Of a stretch of 64,000 nt of DNA, positions 26,051 to 34,977 are shown in pieces. The notes below the pieces were generated by a model. It ran no database searches. It was not told the origin of the DNA and was given only the letters and a program-made list of their open reading frames with translations. The DNA lies in NCBI GenBank assembly GCA_031400755.1, contig JANNQL010000246.1, positions 1-64,000 of the forward strand, read 5' to 3'. Each line of letters starts with the position of its first letter. Within the stretch, counting starts at the first letter, position 1. Made by a program: the position numbers and the translations under genes. The stretch comes from VMSU01 sp031400755. Lineage in GTDB: Bacteria > Desulfobacterota > Desulfobulbia > Desulfobulbales > VMSU01.

Positions 26051-27532
26051 GTGCTGAAACATATTATCCTGCCTATCCTCGCTGTCATGTCCTTGGTTGC
26101 CGGCTGCTCAAATAATAGCGGCACATCTAATGATGCCACGACCAGGAGCGACGTCTCCGGCGATAAGGTCAAACCTCAACCTGTTCATGGCTGTCGTGGC
26201 TGTCATCCATTGACAATGGGTCGGAACCACGATTTTTCTTGTGACGATTGCCACGATGGCGATGTCAAGGCCAGCGCCAAGGATGCCGCCCATGCCGGTC
26301 TGGTCGGGCAACCGGCCCACCCGGACCGCATGACTGCCATCTGTGGCCGATGTCATGGGGCAATTGTTAGGCAAGCGGCAAGTGCCCTCCATTTCACAGT
26401 TGCCAACGAAATCAATCTGATACGCCAAGCCTTTGGGGCAAAGGAAGGCGTGGCCTCGCTCACCGCCATTCCGCAGCACATTTTGCCGACGTCTCCGTTA
26501 CAATTGGCCGATGATCTCCTTAGGCGTCGATGTCTGCGCTGCCATCTTTACGCAGCAGGGGACAGCTATCCCGCCACCCGGCATGGGACCGGCTGCGCCG
26601 CCTGTCATCTTGCCTTTGTGGGCGGCAGGCTCAGCGATCATCAATTTCTGTCCCGACCCACAGATCAGCAATGTTTGAGCTGTCATTACGGTAACCGGGT
26701 TGGCGCTGATTATTACGGACGCTTTGAGCATGATTTAAATTGGGACTACCGCACTCCATTTCAGGCCGCGAAAGGAGAGGCGATCCAACCCTATGGGGTC
26801 GGCTATCATCAACTGAGCCCTGACCTTCATCAACAAGCCGGTATGACATGTGTAGATTGCCATAATGGTCAGGAGTTGATGGCGGGCGGTCCTCGCCTGA
26901 CCTGTCGTGACTGTCATGATGCCCACCTTGCTCAAAGTGCGCCGTCATCTTTGACTGAGACCGATGGCCGCCGTCTGTTGACGACTGTATCAACCGGCAA
27001 GCGCTTGGAGGTCCCGCTGATGAAAGACCTGGCCCATGGCCGTTATGGGGCAAAGGTGGCATGCCAGGTCTGCCACGGCCAATGGAGTTTTGCCGATCAT
27101 GGCAATCATCTCCTGCGTCAGGACGACCCTGACTACGAACCGTGGCAGGCCCTGACCCGACAGGGCAATGCTGAAATCGAGACAAAACTTGAGGCGGTGC
27201 TGTTTCAAGACGGGGCCGCCAGCGAGGCGACCATGACCGATGGCATTACCGGCAGCCCTTCGCCTGGAATCTGGTTGCAGGCTTATGAACTAAGGCGTTG
27301 GGAGGAGATTAATACCTGCCTCGACGGTCAAGGTGTTCTCCAGGTCTGCCGCCCTATCCTTGACTTGCACCTCTCTTATGTCAATCAGGATGGCGAGGTG
27401 GTCTTCGACGGAGTGCGTCCCCTTGCCGGCACCCAGATCATGCTGCCTTACACGCCGCACACCACCGGTCGGGCCGGGGCATTCTACCAACAACGACTTA
27501 TTCCCTCGCTCGGGGTATCCTTAGTAAGATGA
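26051..27532 (+). CDS. Nine-heme c-type cytochrome lipoprotein
   Basis: Predicted outer-membrane or periplasmic electron-transfer lipoprotein of 493 residues. It starts at GTG (26051); no strong ribosome site is seen, but no other in-frame start fits the signal peptide. The lipobox is LVAGC (Cys19). Nine CxxCH heme sites occur: CRGCH, CDDCH, CGRCH, CLRCH, CAACH, CLSCH, CVDCH, CRDCH and CQVCH, all in residues about 50-350. The last 150 residues lack hemes and look beta-rich. It overlaps rlpA by four bases, so the two are coupled. It resembles cytochromes of extracellular-reduction clusters, but I cannot name a specific family with confidence. Confidence 0.88.
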   Translation: MLKHIILPILAVMSLVAGCSNNSGTSNDATTRSDVSGDKVKPQPVHGCRGCHPLTMGRNHDFSCDDCHDGDVKASAKDAAHAGLVGQPAHPDRMTAICGRCHGAIVRQAASALHFTVANEINLIRQAFGAKEGVASLTAIPQHILPTSPLQLADDLLRRRCLRCHLYAAGDSYPATRHGTGCAACHLAFVGGRLSDHQFLSRPTDQQCLSCHYGNRVGADYYGRFEHDLNWDYRTPFQAAKGEAIQPYGVGYHQLSPDLHQQAGMTCVDCHNGQELMAGGPRLTCRDCHDAHLAQSAPSSLTETDGRRLLTTVSTGKRLEVPLMKDLAHGRYGAKVACQVCHGQWSFADHGNHLLRQDDPDYEPWQALTRQGNAEIETKLEAVLFQDGAASEATMTDGITGSPSPGIWLQAYELRRWEEINTCLDGQGVLQVCRPILDLHLSYVNQDGEVVFDGVRPLAGTQIMLPYTPHTTGRAGAFYQQRLIPSLGVSLVR

Positions 27533-28338
27533 AAATAATAAAGATTTTAGCCCTGTTAATGGTTGTGCTGCCGGTCTTGTTGATTCAGGGCTGCGGCAAT
27601 AAGGTGATTCGGGGCTATCCGCCAAAAGAACCGGTCCCTGCCAAGCAAATTCCGGCCAAACAGGGACAGGATCGAACTCGGATTCCTCCCACCCAGAGAC
27701 CCTATGTCATCGACGGCAAGACCTATTATCCAATCCCCACCGCTTATGGCTATGAGGAGAAAGGCATTGCTTCCTGGTACGGCCCCCAATTCCATGGCAA
27801 GAAGACCTCCAATGGCGAAACCTACGATATGCACGGCCTGACTGCGGCCCACAAGGTCTTGCCGATGAATACCCATGTCCTGGTCAATAATCTGGAGAGC
27901 GGCAAGGAGATGGTCTTGCGGGTCAACGACCGGGGGCCATTTGTCAAAGACCGGATCATTGATTTGAGCTTTGGCGCCGCCAAGATCCTGGGCTTGGACG
28001 GTCCGGGTACCGCCATGGTAAGGGTCACCGCCCTGGGCGAGGCCGAGCGGACAACAGTTGGCGGCCAAAGTCGGGAGCGTTTTGTGCCGTATCAGAACTT
28101 TAACGAGGGGGAATTTTTTGTGCAGATCGGGGCCTTTGCCAATAAGGATAACGCCGACCGTTTAAAGGAAGTAATACTTGGGCAGGGCAGCAAGGCAGAA
28201 TCCCAGGTCTATGATCGGGAAGACGGCAGCCGCTATTATCGGGTACAGGTGTGGGCAGGGAGTGCCCTTGATGAGGCCCGGAAAGCTGAGCAGGGCTTGG
28301 GAGTTCGCTATCCGGGGGCCTTTGTTGTCGCCAGGTAA
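27529..28338 (+). CDS. rlpA: RlpA-like septal ring lytic transglycosylase lipoprotein
   Basis: Peptidoglycan-binding/lytic protein of 269 residues. Lipobox LIQGC (Cys about 22) gives outer-membrane anchoring. Residues about 80-170 form the double-psi beta-barrel with GIASWYGPQFHGKKTSNGE, MHGLTAAHKVLPMNTHV, VLRVNDRGPFVKDRIIDLS. Residues about 195-269 are a SPOR domain (GEFFVQIGAFANKDNADRL, YRVQVWAG) that binds denuded glycan. The ATG overlaps the cytochrome stop (ATGA). Pairing with a multiheme cytochrome is unusual and may reflect co-assembly in the envelope or chance. Confidence 0.92.
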   Translation: MKIIKILALLMVVLPVLLIQGCGNKVIRGYPPKEPVPAKQIPAKQGQDRTRIPPTQRPYVIDGKTYYPIPTAYGYEEKGIASWYGPQFHGKKTSNGETYDMHGLTAAHKVLPMNTHVLVNNLESGKEMVLRVNDRGPFVKDRIIDLSFGAAKILGLDGPGTAMVRVTALGEAERTTVGGQSRERFVPYQNFNEGEFFVQIGAFANKDNADRLKEVILGQGSKAESQVYDREDGSRYYRVQVWAGSALDEARKAEQGLGVRYPGAFVVAR

Positions 28339-28353
28339 TCAGCTCGAAGCCGA

Positions 28354-29757
28354 TCAGTCCAGGATATATCGGTTTTTGCCAGACTCTTTGGCTTGGTAAA
28401 GATTTTTATCGGCCCGTTTGAGGAAAGAATCAGGCGTGTCATCAGGCCTGAATTGGGTCAGGCCGAGGCTGACGGTCTTGTTGACCTTTTCGCCGTTATT
28501 GGGACAAAAATCATGGACTGCGAAATTGAGTCGGATTCGCTCCGCCACCGTGATGGCGTTCTTGCTGATGGTGGCTGGCAGGATTACGGTAAATTCCTCG
28601 CCGCCATAGCGGTGGCCGCAGTCAAGGGAGCGGATACTCATGCGAATGATTTGCCCCATGGCTTCCAGGACGCGGTCACCTTCAGCATGGCCGTAGGTGT
28701 CATTGAAATGCTTGAAATTATCGATGTCCATGATGATCATGGACAAGGGGTGACTATAGCGCTTGGCCCGGTCACTCTCGTGGCGCAGGATCTCGTTGAA
28801 ATGACGTTTATTGAAGAGACCAGTCAACTCATCGACAATGCTGAGTTCCTTGTAGCGGCCCTCGCTCTCCTTCAGCGCCGCCTCGGCTTGGACCTGGGTG
28901 GTGATGTCGGTGACATGTTCGACCATGCCCAGCAGTTCCCCGACCAGCCCCCGGAATGGAGTGGAAACGACACTGTAAAAGATTTTTTCGCCGGTTATGG
29001 TCTCCTTTTGCACCAGACTTTCCACCCGTTTTTCACCATTTTTAATTTTGGTCAACGGGCAGTCCGTGGTGTGGCACATTGTGGAGTGAAAGACCTCATA
29101 GCATTTTTTGCTTTTGATATCGGTATCAACGGTAGCGTTGGCCATTGCCATGAAGGTGTCATTGTGCCGGATGATTTTGCAATCATTGTTGATTAGGGCA
29201 ATTCCGCCGGCCACGGTCTTGAAGATCTGATTGATCTCGACATAGGCCTGTTCCGCCTCCATCGCCAATTGATTGGCCCGTTCGATGGACTCCTCCAATT
29301 GGTGGTTGACGTTTTCAAGGTCATTTTTGTATTGATCAATTATGGTAACGGCTTGTTCAATGGCCAAGAGATCGACCATGCCCTGCTTGGCGATGCCCAG
29401 CCAATCCGCGATGCTGGAGTCCTGAATTGGCTGACTCATGCAAAAGCTGGCCCCGGCCTTCAAGGCCTTTTTTGGGTCCATGGTCGGGGCCTGATTGGCC
29501 ACCATGAGTATGGTGCAGTAATTGCCCATGGCGGAGGCTCTGATCTGTTGGCACAGGGTCAGCGCGGCCCCATCCGGCAAGTGCGATTCAACGATGACTA
29601 AGCGGGGTGATTCCTTTTGGAAGGCAGACCAGCCGGCCTTTACTGAAGAGCATGACTGGACGCGAAAGCCAAAGGCCAGGGCGCTTTCTTCCAGTTCCTT
29701 TCTTACCTCAGGATGGTCTTCAATAATCAGTACTTTTGGTCCCTTATCTTCTATCAT
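28354..29757 (-). CDS. Diguanylate cyclase with degenerate receiver and PAS domain
   Basis: A 467-residue protein with REC (about 8-125), a coiled coil, PAS/PAC (about 175-300) and GGDEF (about 305-467). The GGDEF signature is GGEEF in HRYGGEEFTVILP, consistent with an active cyclase. In the receiver the phospho-acceptor position appears as Glu (VIVESHLPDG) and the conserved Lys of the KP motif as Gln (CMSQPI), so it is unlikely to be phosphorylated; Glu could mimic the phosphorylated state. The PAS segment contains two Cys in FHSTMCHTTDCPL. Convergent with rlpA, with 15 bases between them. Confidence 0.9.
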   Translation of the reverse strand: MIEDKGPKVLIIEDHPEVRKELEESALAFGFRVQSCSSVKAGWSAFQKESPRLVIVESHLPDGAALTLCQQIRASAMGNYCTILMVANQAPTMDPKKALKAGASFCMSQPIQDSSIADWLGIAKQGMVDLLAIEQAVTIIDQYKNDLENVNHQLEESIERANQLAMEAEQAYVEINQIFKTVAGGIALINNDCKIIRHNDTFMAMANATVDTDIKSKKCYEVFHSTMCHTTDCPLTKIKNGEKRVESLVQKETITGEKIFYSVVSTPFRGLVGELLGMVEHVTDITTQVQAEAALKESEGRYKELSIVDELTGLFNKRHFNEILRHESDRAKRYSHPLSMIIMDIDNFKHFNDTYGHAEGDRVLEAMGQIIRMSIRSLDCGHRYGGEEFTVILPATISKNAITVAERIRLNFAVHDFCPNNGEKVNKTVSLGLTQFRPDDTPDSFLKRADKNLYQAKESGKNRYILD

Positions 29758-29989
29758 TATGATAATTGGGTTGTTGTCTAGTGAAATGAGCCAATTAAAT
29801 AAAGGTGTTAGCGGGTTGCGCCCATAAAATTTTAGCCATTTTCAAAAGTATAGCATAACCGAAAATAAAATTTCTAATATATTTCTAATAAATTGTTTAA
29901 CGCTATCATTTTTTCCTTGGGTTACCGACGACGCTCAAATTGGATTTTTTTTCCTTTTTGCCGCAGCGATTTTTTATGTTCACCACCAG

Positions 29990-30718
29990 TCAATGACCAG
30001 CAGTGACTTCTTCTATCTCTGCCTGGAGGGAGGTGATGACCTTGTCAGGATCATCAGCCTTGGTGATTGGTCGGCCGACCACGACATAATCGGCGCCTGA
30101 GGCGATGGCCTGGCCGGCGCTCATCACCCGTTTTTGGTCGTCATTTTCAGCGATATTGGCCCCTGGTCTGATGCCAGGGGTGACGATCAGGAGCTTTTCG
30201 CCCAATTGATTCCGCAGGCGAGCGGCCTCCAGGCCGGAGGAGACGATGCCGTCGCAACCGAGTTCGAGGGCCCGCTTGGCCCGGTAATAGACGAGGTCCT
30301 CAATGCTCCCGGTCATGCCCATGGCCCGTAAATCCTCTTCTCCGAAGCTGGTCAACACCGTCACCGCCAGAATCTTCAGGCTCTCGTCAGCGGACTTGTC
30401 TTGGGTCGCGGCCAAGGCTGCCTTGACAATGGCGTCATTGCCATGCACCGTGGCCAGGGTGACCTGGCGGGCCATGAGTTGCTTGACCGCCAGGTGGACG
30501 GTCTCCGGGATATCAAAAAATTTAAGATCGACCATGACCTTGTGGCCTCGCCCGACAATCCAATCGACGGTGTGAAACCAATCCGCCATAAACAGCTGTA
30601 GGCCGACCTTGTAAAAGCCGAGCCTCGATTCGGTGGCCAGGACCAGTTGTTTCGCCGTCTCGGCATTGGGAACATCAAGGGCCAGGATGATCCTGTCTCG
30701 TAAGGGGATGTTTTTCAT
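29990..30718 (-). CDS. pyrF: Orotidine 5'-phosphate decarboxylase
   Basis: Last step of UMP synthesis. From the ATG at 30718 (MKNIPLRDRIILALDVP) the protein is 242 residues with the catalytic Lys/Asp array DLKFFDIPETV, VHGNDAI, TVLTSF, SSGLEA and the phosphate-binding VTPGIRP and VVGRPI. The GAGG upstream supports this start; an in-frame GTG at 30760 would add 14 unsupported residues. It is monocistronic as far as can be seen. Confidence 0.96.
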   Translation of the reverse strand: MKNIPLRDRIILALDVPNAETAKQLVLATESRLGFYKVGLQLFMADWFHTVDWIVGRGHKVMVDLKFFDIPETVHLAVKQLMARQVTLATVHGNDAIVKAALAATQDKSADESLKILAVTVLTSFGEEDLRAMGMTGSIEDLVYYRAKRALELGCDGIVSSGLEAARLRNQLGEKLLIVTPGIRPGANIAENDDQKRVMSAGQAIASGADYVVVGRPITKADDPDKVITSLQAEIEEVTAGH

Positions 30719-31102
30719 TCTAGCGGCCTCAGCAGGAGAAAAAGTTGTGGCGTTCGGCACATGGGGTGGCGGAACTCAATTTGAGCAGATGCTTACCAGA
30801 ACATCGGGAAAATTGCCATAGGCATGACGGTGTTTACTGATGTCCGGGAAGCTATTTGCCTTTATACTACAAGCGGGCATGATTTGTGTAGTGGATCAGG
30901 ACTACGGACTGAGGACTAAGGACTGAGGACTAAGGACTGAGGGACGGTATGATCTTCACTCAGTCCTCTTTGGATATATGTACTATCCGCCTTGACATGG
31001 GCATGTTGACTCCCGTACAGTAATTGAGGGTCGTTTGCTCGTCCCCTTTGCGGTATTGAGCTTGGCGTATGTAACTCATAAATCTCAGGAAACCGTTTTG
31101 TC
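30719..31102. other. Intergenic region between pyrF and the deacetylase gene
   Basis: No reading frame with a domain is present. The centre holds a heptamer-repeat block (30896-30972); the rest should contain the divergent promoters of pyrF and the acu-like operon, which I could not resolve. Confidence 0.5.
30896..30972 (+). repeat. Tandem 7-bp repeat block
   Basis: At 30905-30942 the 7-base units CGGACTG, AGGACTA, AGGACTG, AGGACTA, AGGACTG run in exact tandem. An inverted unit (CAGTCCTCT) follows near 30962. It is the cleanest copy of the dispersed heptamer family. Confidence 0.8.
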
Positions 31103-32053
31103 ATGTCGCGTCCATTCGTCATCATTGACCATTCCTGCTACCTGGAGCATGACACCGGCGGTGGTCTGCACCCGGAGGTGCCGGGCCGGGTCGCCGCCAT
31201 CCGTCAGCGGTTGCTGACAAGCCGCTTGGCCTCGCTGATGACCCGGCACGAGCCCAAGCCCCTCGGTCGTGCCGATCTGCTGGCCGTGCATGACGAGGCC
31301 TATCTGTTCAGGTTGGAGGAGGCCTGCCTGGCAGGGCAGACCAGTATAGATCATTCCGATAACCAGATCAGTTATGAATCATTCGATGTCGCACTGCTGT
31401 CAGCAGCAGCTGGTACAACCGGTATTGATTTTCAGGAAAACGGTCAGGCCGGGACGGTGTTCTGTTCGGTCCGACCGCCTGGCCACCATGCCGAGCGGTC
31501 TACGGCCTTGGGCTTTTGTTTTCTGAATAATGTGGCCATTGCCGTCCGTTACTGGCAAAAGGCCTATGGTCGCAAAAAGATCTTTATCATCGACTGGGAC
31601 GCCCACCACGGCAACGGTATCCAGAGCGCCTTTGAAAACGATCCTAATGTCTTTTATGCCAGCATCCACGAACACCCGACTTTTAGTTTCCCAGGGACAG
31701 GTTATGCCGATGAACGCGGCCTTGGTGATGGCCTCGGCACTACCCTGAATGTGCCGCTACCGCCGGGAGCTGGTGACGAAATGCTGATGGAGGCCATCCA
31801 AGGCAAAATTGCCGAGGCCTTTTTGACCTTTAAACCCGAGGCCCTGATTGTGGCGGCGGGTTTTGACGGGCACTTAGACGATGACATGTCAGGGCTCTCC
31901 TATTCCACCAGCGTCTACGAAAAGTTAGGCGCGATCATGCAGCAATGGGGCCAGCACTGCCAGGGCAGGGTGGTGTCGATCCTGGAAGGCGGTTATCATC
32001 TTGAATCACTTTCGGCAAGCGTCGAGGCCTATCTGGCCGGGCTCACCGGCTAA
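31103..32053 (+). CDS. Histone-deacetylase-superfamily (AcuC-like) protein deacetylase
   Basis: Zinc-dependent deacetylase fold of 316 residues. Catalytic motifs are complete: RPPGHHAE (tandem His near residue 127), IIDWDAHHGNGIQ (Asp/His zinc ligands near 165), SIHEHP, FPGTG, and AAGFDGHLDDDMS with the second zinc Asp, then LEGGYHLESL. Bacterial members deacetylate acetyl-CoA synthetase (AcuC) or act on acetylpolyamines. The adjacent AcuB-like protein, NDP-forming acyl-CoA synthetase and GNAT-containing protein favour an AcuC-type role. The ATG at 31103 has only a weak ribosome site. Confidence 0.88.
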   Translation: MSRPFVIIDHSCYLEHDTGGGLHPEVPGRVAAIRQRLLTSRLASLMTRHEPKPLGRADLLAVHDEAYLFRLEEACLAGQTSIDHSDNQISYESFDVALLSAAAGTTGIDFQENGQAGTVFCSVRPPGHHAERSTALGFCFLNNVAIAVRYWQKAYGRKKIFIIDWDAHHGNGIQSAFENDPNVFYASIHEHPTFSFPGTGYADERGLGDGLGTTLNVPLPPGAGDEMLMEAIQGKIAEAFLTFKPEALIVAAGFDGHLDDDMSGLSYSTSVYEKLGAIMQQWGQHCQGRVVSILEGGYHLESLSASVEAYLAGLTG

Positions 32054-32098
32054 GCCGTTGTATGAAAATAACCTAGTCAGTCTGGTTAGCCAAAACGG

Positions 32099-32125
32099 CA
32101 TCCCCCTCAAGGGGGGACTGAACAG
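32099..32125 (-). repeat. Copy of the module found in the 19010 element
   Basis: Read on the minus strand, GTTCAGTCCCCCCTTGAGGG and flanks match 19121-19148 over about 27 bases with one mismatch. The surrounding ends of the 19010 element are not present, so the module is mobile or conserved independently. Confidence 0.6.
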
Positions 32126-32129
32126 AGTA

Positions 32130-32182
32130 AGGAGCCGTAATGGAACGGTCAGAATTGTACAAGTTATTTCGTAACGGCTCCT
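32130..32182. repeat. 53-bp element with inverted ends, copy 1
   Basis: Ends AGGAGCCGTAA and GTAACGGCTCCT are inverted copies. It has exactly the same length (53 bases) and the same end pattern as the element at 61427-61479. It lies just before the ribosome site of the CBS-ACT gene, within the presumed operon. Confidence 0.7.
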
Positions 32183-32204
32183 AAAAGGCAGAGGAGGGGA
32201 ATTC

Positions 32205-32870
32205 ATGTATGTCACAAACTATATGAAAAGAGCACCGGTGACGGTGAGGCCTGAGACCAGTATCGCTGAAGTAAAATCAATCCTGGAGACCAAGCACTTC
32301 CGGCACTTGCCGGTGGTGGATGATAAAGGCCGCCTGCTTGGCATGGTGACGGACCGAGACGTCCGTTCGGCCTATCCATCGTCGGTTGTGAGCGATAAGC
32401 AAAACAAGGATGAGATGCTGAAGGTCAGCCAGTCACCGGTCTGTGAGATCATGACTTGGGATGTGGTCTTTCTTGCTCCCTACGCCACCTTGGATGATGC
32501 CCTCATCCTGCTCGACCGGCAAAAGGTCGGGGCCTTGCCGGTAGTGGATGAGGACCGGACGGTGATTGGCATCTTCTCAATCAGTGATTTGATCCAGGCC
32601 TATACCAAACTTTTTGGCTTGGGCGAACGGGGGTCGGCCCTGGTCGGCGTCAAGGCCGATGGTAAGCCCCGGCCGCTGACCAGAATTGTCCATGTCCTGG
32701 AAGAGCACGGCATTCATTTTAACCGGGTGGTGCGCAAGAAGGATGACACCCCCGGTGCGAGCTTCGAAACGATCACCATTCGGGTGAACACCATGAATAT
32801 ACGTGCCGTGCACCGGGCCCTGGAAGAGGCAGGTTTTGTCATCGACCCCATGCAGCCCGATCGATCATAG
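32205..32870 (+). CDS. CBS-pair plus ACT-like protein (AcuB-like)
   Basis: Predicted cytoplasmic ligand sensor of 221 residues. Two CBS motifs occupy residues about 8-65 (TSIAEVKSILETKHFRHLPV and the GRLLGMVTDRDV turn) and 78-140 (LPVVDEDRTVIGIFSISDL), followed by an ACT-like domain at about 145-215 (GSALVGVKADGKPRPLTRI). This is the architecture of Bacillus AcuB. CBS pairs usually bind AMP/ATP or similar. A strong GAGGAGGGG ribosome site precedes the ATG. It sits between the AcuC-like deacetylase and the acyl-CoA synthetase gene, 13 bases from the latter. The exact ligand is unknown. Confidence 0.85.
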   Translation: MYVTNYMKRAPVTVRPETSIAEVKSILETKHFRHLPVVDDKGRLLGMVTDRDVRSAYPSSVVSDKQNKDEMLKVSQSPVCEIMTWDVVFLAPYATLDDALILLDRQKVGALPVVDEDRTVIGIFSISDLIQAYTKLFGLGERGSALVGVKADGKPRPLTRIVHVLEEHGIHFNRVVRKKDDTPGASFETITIRVNTMNIRAVHRALEEAGFVIDPMQPDRS

Positions 32871-32883
32871 GATTTATTTATTT

Positions 32884-34974
32884 ATGCTGGAAGCCTTATT
32901 TCAACCCAAGACTATCGCTATCATCGGCGCCTCTCGAACCGCTGGCACCTTTGGTAATCGCCTCCTGGCCAATATCATCCAGGGCGGCTTTGCTGGCACT
33001 ATCGTGCCGGTCAATCCGAAAGCCGATTCTATCCTGGGGCTACCCTGCTATCACAAACTAGTTGAATTTTCTGGCCGTATAGATTTAGGGATCATCGTGG
33101 TCCCGGCCTCACAATGCAAGGAGGCGGTGCGGGAGGCCATGGATGCCGGGGCCCGGGCCGTGGTCTGCCTGGCAGTGGGATTTAAGGAATCTGGCGAGGC
33201 AGGGGCTGAACTGGAAACGGAGATTGCCGAGATCTGCGCTCTGCGTGATGTGCGGCTCCTGGGGCCCAACTGCCTGGGCCTGATAAATACCGACCACCAC
33301 CTCTTCGCCTTTGACTCCGAACAACGACCGAGGCTGGGCGGCATTTCGATGCTTTCCCAGTCCAGCTCAATCTGTTCGTTGTTTCTGGACAGGCTGGTCA
33401 ACGCTCAGTTGGGTCTGGCCAAGATGATCAGCATCGGCAACAAGGCCGATCTCTCTGAAATCGATCTCTTGCGGGAGTTGGCGGTTGACCCGCAAACCTC
33501 AGTCATTATCGGCTATCTGGAGAGTATCAATGCCGGCGATGGTTTTGTAAAAGCTGCTGAGTACGCCACCTCCCGCAAACCGGTGATCATCTTGAAGGCC
33601 GCCACTACTTTGGCCGGTCGCAAGGCGGTGGCGGCCCATTCGGGCGAGATGATCGGCCAGGATTCGGCCTATGGCGCGGCCTTCAGGCGTTCCGGGGTGA
33701 TTCGGGCCGATACCATGGGCGCCCTGTTTGATTTGACTGCGGCCTTTACCCTGCAACCCTTGCCCAAGGGCAATCGGGTCCTGGTGTTGACCAATGCCGG
33801 TGGCCCTGGAATTATGGCGGTGGACGCCATTGAACGGGCCGGGCTGGTTGCCGCTTATCTGGAGGCGTCGGCCTCGCTTGCCCTCCGTGCGGAACTGCCG
33901 GACGCCTCGACAATTTATAACCCCATCGACCTGTTGGCTGACGCCAGCCCAGAACGGTATCGATTAGCGATTAGCCTCATCTTGGCCGACCGCAATGTCG
34001 ATGCCTTGGTGGTGGTCTTTGCGGACCGGGGGCCCAACAGGCAGGCGTCGGAGATTGCCCGCCTGATTGTGGACTGCAATCATCGCCAGAAACCGATGGT
34101 GGCTTGTTTTATGGGTGGCGGGGCAACGGCCCGTGACATTTTGATTCATGGCGGCGTACCGGCCTACGACTCACCGGAGCGGGCCGTTGCCGTACTTAAG
34201 GCCATGAGCGAGTATGTGGCCTGGCGCCATCGTCCACCCCGGGTGGTGACCCGATTCAAGGTGCACCGGCGACCGGTCGAAAGGATCATTTTCCGCCACC
34301 TGCGCAGCAATCGACTCCATATTGCCGAGGTCAAGGCCAAGGACATCCTCAAGGCCTATGATTTCCAGGTACCTGAAGGTCATCTGGCGGTTTCGGTGGA
34401 GGAGGCCATTGAACAGGCCGAGCGCATCGGCTATCCGGTGGCCATGAAAATTGTCTCACCAGATATTGTTCACAAGAGTGATATGGGCGGGGTCAAGCTC
34501 AACATTGTCAACCGCCAAGGGGTCTGCGATGGTTTTGACCTGATGATGCTGCGGGTCAACCAGTTAGCTCCAGGGGCCTTGATTGATGGGATTTACATAG
34601 AGAAGATGCTTGACCGTGGTCTGGAAGTCATCTTGGGTATGCACCGTGATCCGCACTTCGGGCCGATGCTGATGTTCGGTCTGGGCGGCATATATGTCGA
34701 GGTCATGAAGGACGTGGCCTTCAACCTGGCCCCCATAACTTTTGACGAGGCCATGACCATGCTGACCAGCACCAAATCCTATCAGATGCTGGTCGGGGCG
34801 CGTGGTGAGGGTGGGGTGGACATGAAGGCCATCGCCCACTGCCTGCAGAAGATAAGTCAACTTGCTACCGACTTCCCACAGATTGCCGAACTGGAGATCA
34901 ATCCCTTGATAGTCGGTGAGATCGGCACCGAACCAGTGGTGGCGGACGCCAAGATCAATCTGCGTGGGAATTAA
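32884..34974 (+). CDS. NDP-forming acyl-CoA (acetyl-CoA) synthetase, fused alpha-beta
   Basis: Interconverts acetyl-CoA plus ADP and phosphate with acetate, CoA and ATP. From the ATG at 32884 (MLEALFQPKTIAIIGASRT, 696 residues) the order is CoA-binding domain, succinyl-CoA-ligase-like domain with the likely phospho-His252 in AAHSGEMIGQDSA, LTNAGGPGIMAVDAIE, and a C-terminal ATP-grasp domain (YPVAMKIVSPDIVHKSDMGG, LMFGLGGIYVEVMKD, LEINPLIV). An earlier in-frame ATG at 32803 overlaps acuB and was rejected. The complete motif set suggests real catalysis rather than a regulatory relic, and length excludes a GNAT fusion here; the GNAT is on the next gene. Confidence 0.9.
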   Translation: MLEALFQPKTIAIIGASRTAGTFGNRLLANIIQGGFAGTIVPVNPKADSILGLPCYHKLVEFSGRIDLGIIVVPASQCKEAVREAMDAGARAVVCLAVGFKESGEAGAELETEIAEICALRDVRLLGPNCLGLINTDHHLFAFDSEQRPRLGGISMLSQSSSICSLFLDRLVNAQLGLAKMISIGNKADLSEIDLLRELAVDPQTSVIIGYLESINAGDGFVKAAEYATSRKPVIILKAATTLAGRKAVAAHSGEMIGQDSAYGAAFRRSGVIRADTMGALFDLTAAFTLQPLPKGNRVLVLTNAGGPGIMAVDAIERAGLVAAYLEASASLALRAELPDASTIYNPIDLLADASPERYRLAISLILADRNVDALVVVFADRGPNRQASEIARLIVDCNHRQKPMVACFMGGGATARDILIHGGVPAYDSPERAVAVLKAMSEYVAWRHRPPRVVTRFKVHRRPVERIIFRHLRSNRLHIAEVKAKDILKAYDFQVPEGHLAVSVEEAIEQAERIGYPVAMKIVSPDIVHKSDMGGVKLNIVNRQGVCDGFDLMMLRVNQLAPGALIDGIYIEKMLDRGLEVILGMHRDPHFGPMLMFGLGGIYVEVMKDVAFNLAPITFDEAMTMLTSTKSYQMLVGARGEGGVDMKAIAHCLQKISQLATDFPQIAELEINPLIVGEIGTEPVVADAKINLRGN

Positions 34975-34977
34975 ACT

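Noticed and set aside
30896..30972. Possible small CRISPR array
   Set aside because: Units are 7 bases in direct tandem with no spacers, and no cas genes are present.
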